Assembly: GCA_019245115.1 (NCBI GenBank)
Contig: JAFARZ010000422.1
Coordinates: 29,571 to 93,570 of the forward strand
DNA: 64,000 nucleotides
Origin: Streptosporangiaceae bacterium
GTDB lineage: Bacteria > Actinomycetota > Actinomycetes > Streptosporangiales > Streptosporangiaceae
Direction of reading: 5' to 3'
Part shown: piece after piece, positions 61,517 through 64,000 of the stretch
Position numbering within the stretch: position 1 is the stretch's first letter
Layout of the letters: each line of letters starts with the position of its first letter
Notes under the pieces: model-generated
What the model saw: only the letters and a program-made list of their open reading frames with translations
Database searches by the model: none
What the model was told of the DNA's origin: nothing
Translations under genes and position numbers: made by a program

Positions 61517-62026
61517 ATGGGTGACGACATGAAACAGCCGATCGACGTTTCCGCCGGCGAGTTCCGGCACGCGATGAGCCACTTCGCCACCGGCGTGACG
61601 GTGATCACATCGGTGGATGAGCACGGCGAGCCGGCCGGCACCACGGCGAACGCGGTGACGTCATTGTCGCTGGACCCGCCGCTGGTGCTGGTGTGCTTCG
61701 ACCTGGACAGCCTCACGCTGCGGGCGATCAGAAGTCACCGGGCGTTCGTGGTCAACGTGCTCGCCGCCCCGCAGCAGCACCTGTCGGCGAACTTCGCCCG
61801 CCGCGGGCTAGCGGCGGCCTGGGAAGGCGTGCGGCACCGTCGCGGCCCGACCGGCAGCCCGCGACTGGATGACGTGCTCGCGATCCTGGAGTGCACGCTG
61901 GAGCATTCGCTCCCCGGAGGCGATCACGAGATCATCGTCGGCCGTGTCCGCCACGTCGAGATCAGCGCCATCGCTTCATCCCCGCTGGTCTTCTTCCGCG
62001 GTACCTACACCGCCCTAGCGGGATAG
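61517..62026 (+). CDS. Flavin reductase-like FMN-binding protein
   Basis: 169-aa split-barrel flavoprotein. The motif FRHAMSHFATGVTVITS, then GTTANAVTSLSLDPPLVLVCFD and SHRAFVVNVLAAPQQHLS are typical of NAD(P)H:flavin reductase components of two-component monooxygenases. ATG 61517 is chosen; ATG 61529 or TTG 61490 are alternatives. It overlaps the convergent FMN reductase gene by 12 bp. Confidence 0.87.
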   Translation: MGDDMKQPIDVSAGEFRHAMSHFATGVTVITSVDEHGEPAGTTANAVTSLSLDPPLVLVCFDLDSLTLRAIRSHRAFVVNVLAAPQQHLSANFARRGLAAAWEGVRHRRGPTGSPRLDDVLAILECTLEHSLPGGDHEIIVGRVRHVEISAIASSPLVFFRGTYTALAG

Positions 62027-62521
62027 GGCGCGGCGGATCAGGGGGATGGCGGGCTCGGCCCACTTGCTCACGACGGCGTCCAGGCCGGCGAACTCGGGTT
62101 CGGTGACGTAGAGGCCGCGGGATGGGACGGTGGCGCCCAGTTCGACCAGGACGGGCCGCAGGTGCACCTCGACCGCCAGCAGGTGACCGGCCCATCCGCC
62201 GGTCATGACCGGTACCGCGACGGTGCCGGCCAGGCCGTTGCTGCCGTACCGGTCAAGGAAGGCCTTGAGCATGCCGGTGTAGGTCGCCTTGTAGGTCGGT
62301 GACGCGAAGATCGCCACGTCGGCGGCGGCCACCTCCGCGGTCAGCCGGGACAGCTCCGGCGCGGACCAGTCAAACAGGCTCGGCGCGTGCTCGGCGAGGT
62401 CCACCACGAGCGGCGGGACCGGATCCGTCAGTACTCGCGCAACGGTGTCGGCCACCGCGAGCGCAACGCCGTGCGTCCGCGACGCGGGCTTCGGGTTGCC
62501 GGTGACCACGGCGATCCGCAT
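62015..62521 (-). CDS. NADPH-dependent FMN reductase (SsuE/MsuE-like)
   Basis: 168-aa flavodoxin-fold reductase. The phosphate loop GNPKPASRTHGVA follows the first strand, and ASPTYKATYTGMLKAFLDRYG is the FMN-binding signature of the family. It supplies reduced FMN to a monooxygenase such as a sulfonate-desulfonating LLM enzyme. ATG 62521 lies head to head with the dehydrogenase gene start. Confidence 0.88.
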   Translation of the reverse strand: MRIAVVTGNPKPASRTHGVALAVADTVARVLTDPVPPLVVDLAEHAPSLFDWSAPELSRLTAEVAAADVAIFASPTYKATYTGMLKAFLDRYGSNGLAGTVAVPVMTGGWAGHLLAVEVHLRPVLVELGATVPSRGLYVTEPEFAGLDAVVSKWAEPAIPLIRRALSR

Positions 62522-62611
62522 GACTGGAATGCCTCCGTTTCGCCATCCGCGACCATATATATTTTTTCGATTGGTTTAGTGTACATGGTGGTACCGCGTA
62601 TCGTCCCGAGC

Positions 62612-63811
62612 ATGAAGATCGGCGAGATACGCGACCTGATCCGGATGAAGCCGCTGGAGCTCGACGCTACCCGTCGCAGGCTGTCGGCGTGCCACGACAT
62701 CGACGACCTGCGCTCGGCCGGGCGCCGGCTGATACCCCGTCCGGTCTTCGACTACGTCGATGGCGGCTCTGAGGAAGAGGTCTGCCTCGCCACGAACCGC
62801 GATGCCTTCCAGCGCCGCCGGTTCCGGCCGCGCGCACTGGCCGGGGTCGCGACGGTGGACACCGCGGCGCGGGTGCTCGGCGAGGGCCTGCCGTTCCCCC
62901 TGCTGCTCGGCCCGACCGGATATACCCGGATGATGCACCCCGGCGGCGAGATCGCGGCGGCGCGCGCGGCGCACCGGCGCGGTCTGCCCTACACGCTGTC
63001 CACCATGGCGACCACGTCGATCGAGGACCTGCGGCGCGCCGTTCCCGGCGCCGAACTGTGGTTCCAGCTCTATGTCATGCGGGACACCGGCCTGAACAAG
63101 GAACTGGTCACGCGCGCCGCCGAATCCGGCTACCGGGTCCTGATGATCACCGTCGACACCGTGGTACCCGGCCACCGCACCAGGGATGAGCACAACGGCC
63201 TGGTCATACCGCCCGCGCTCACCGCCGGGACGCTGGCCGGCATCGCGGTCCGCCCCGGCTACTGGATGCGGATGCTGCGCAATCCGGCCATTGAGTTCGC
63301 CCACATCCCCGGCAAGGCGAAGACGATCTCCGGCTCCATCTCGCTGTTCGACCCGTCGATCACCTGGGACACGGTCGCGGACCTGCGCACGCTCTGGCCC
63401 GGCAAGCTCGTGCTCAAGGGTCCGCTGAGCCCGGCGGACGCCCGCCGCGCGATCTCGGCCGGCGCCGACGGCATCGTGCTGTCCAACCACGGCGGCCGCC
63501 AGCTCGACCGGGCCGTCGCCCCCATCGACCTCGTCGCCGAGGTCCGTTCCGCCCTTGGTCCTGAGGCTTCGATACTGGTCGATTCCGGCATCCGGCACGG
63601 CGCCGATATCGCGGTCGCCCTCGCCTGCGGCGCCGACGCCGCGGCCATCGGCCGGGCCTACCTGTACGGCTTGATGGCCGGGGGCGAGCCCGGCGTTGAC
63701 AAGACCCTGGCCCTGCTGACTTCGCAGTTCATCCGCACCCTCCAGCTGCTCGGGATGAGATCCGCCGACGAACTGCGTGCCGTCGGCCAGGACATCTTCC
63801 AGCACCCCTGA
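62612..63811 (+). CDS. FMN-dependent alpha-hydroxy acid dehydrogenase
   Basis: 399-aa TIM-barrel enzyme oxidising L-lactate, mandelate or another 2-hydroxy acid. Visible are FDYVDGGSEEE near the N-terminus, GPTGYTRMMHPGGE, FQLYVMRD, LKGPLSPADA with the FMN lysine, SNHGGRQLD with the catalytic His near residue 292, and DSGIRHGADIAVALACGADAAAIGRAYLYG. ATG 62612 starts close to the first helix; ATG 62585 is possible. It stands next to two flavin reductases. Confidence 0.9.
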   Translation: MKIGEIRDLIRMKPLELDATRRRLSACHDIDDLRSAGRRLIPRPVFDYVDGGSEEEVCLATNRDAFQRRRFRPRALAGVATVDTAARVLGEGLPFPLLLGPTGYTRMMHPGGEIAAARAAHRRGLPYTLSTMATTSIEDLRRAVPGAELWFQLYVMRDTGLNKELVTRAAESGYRVLMITVDTVVPGHRTRDEHNGLVIPPALTAGTLAGIAVRPGYWMRMLRNPAIEFAHIPGKAKTISGSISLFDPSITWDTVADLRTLWPGKLVLKGPLSPADARRAISAGADGIVLSNHGGRQLDRAVAPIDLVAEVRSALGPEASILVDSGIRHGADIAVALACGADAAAIGRAYLYGLMAGGEPGVDKTLALLTSQFIRTLQLLGMRSADELRAVGQDIFQHP

Positions 63812-64000
63812 TTTCGTATCTTCGTGCGGTTGATTTACGTCTCGTGGTGAATTCGTAGGACTATGTGCGCGCGCCAAAATAACGTGCGTTTGCGGCATGT
63901 TGGGCATGTCGTCTTTGCTAGAGTGCGCTGAACAGCCTGGGTGAACTATGCATACCGATACATAGCGGACACATGAGCATCCTTCAGTGGGAAGAAAAGA
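63812..64000. other. Terminal non-coding stretch with start of palindromic element copy D
   Basis: No gene is recognised after the dehydrogenase stop. The final bases gggaagaaaaga (63989-64000) match the left arm of the palindromic family, which the window end cuts off. Confidence 0.5.

Overview
The window is GC-rich DNA with many GTG/TTG starts, tightly packed genes and long meaningless antisense frames. It carries a complete actinobacterial conservon (CvnA-CvnB-CvnC-CvnD), a putative F420-type LLM oxidoreductase and DUF1707/DUF742 proteins. This points to a soil-type actinomycete, possibly Streptosporangiales-like; the exact taxon cannot be fixed from the sequence alone. No rRNA, tRNA, CRISPR array or complete insertion sequence was recognised.

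Layout. (1) 1-13.7 kb looks like part of a specialised-metabolite or amino-acid-derivative cluster. It holds the end of an NRPS-type adenylation protein, an acyl-adenylating ligase, a Baeyer-Villiger monooxygenase coupled to a copper amine oxidase, an SDR, an Sfp-type phosphopantetheinyl transferase, a metallophosphoesterase, a proline-iminopeptidase-like hydrolase, a branched-chain aminotransferase, a secreted PQQ-like propeller and a ThDP enzyme. No carrier protein is visible inside the window. (2) 13.7-18.5 kb is the conservon, running into the ThDP gene with only 20 bp between. (3) 19.5-22.2 kb is an SsuBC/TauBC-like ABC importer without a binding protein. (4) 22.2-30.6 kb holds an acyl-CoA dehydrogenase, a zinc-ribbon/FHA protein, a PAP2 membrane phosphatase, an APC permease, an acetamidase/formamidase, Maf, an AAA+ ATPase and a TPR membrane protein. 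(5) 31-44 kb is a mosaic of a lipoprotein esterase, a broken and an intact methyltransferase, DUF1707, DinB, two HTH-citrate synthase fusions (the second lacking its catalytic histidines), a homocitrate-synthase-like enzyme, methionine aminopeptidase, an XRE regulator, DppA, a VOC protein and a lipoprotein. (6) 44-50.5 kb has an HhH-GPD protein, an adenosine deaminase homologue and a translationally coupled DUF4129 / membrane / MoxR / DUF58 / membrane operon ending in a strong hairpin. (7) 52.4-57.3 kb is a reductive pyrimidine (or hydantoin) degradation operon: NCS1 permease, beta-ureidopropionase, dihydropyrimidinase and an LLM oxidoreductase. (8) 57.3-59 kb is a base-composition outlier with an AAA ATPase and a decayed DUF4276 gene, probably the remains of a defence module. 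(9) 59-63.8 kb holds a large flippase-like membrane protein with a kinase-like middle, two flavin reductases and an FMN-dependent alpha-hydroxy-acid dehydrogenase.

The most striking non-gene structure is repeat DNA. A 30-bp unit encoding AAAGGPGQFS in one direction occurs in three unrelated genes, on both strands and always in frame, and is tandemly tripled in dppA. A nested palindromic element of up to about 150 bp occurs four times, once cut by the window end. A roughly 165-220 bp GC-rich element occurs twice; one copy is translated as the N-terminus of an ABC permease and the other supplies the ribosome binding site of the formamidase gene. Convergent neighbours overlap at their 3' ends unusually often. 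In three pairs one gene has apparently lost its own stop and reads far into its neighbour.
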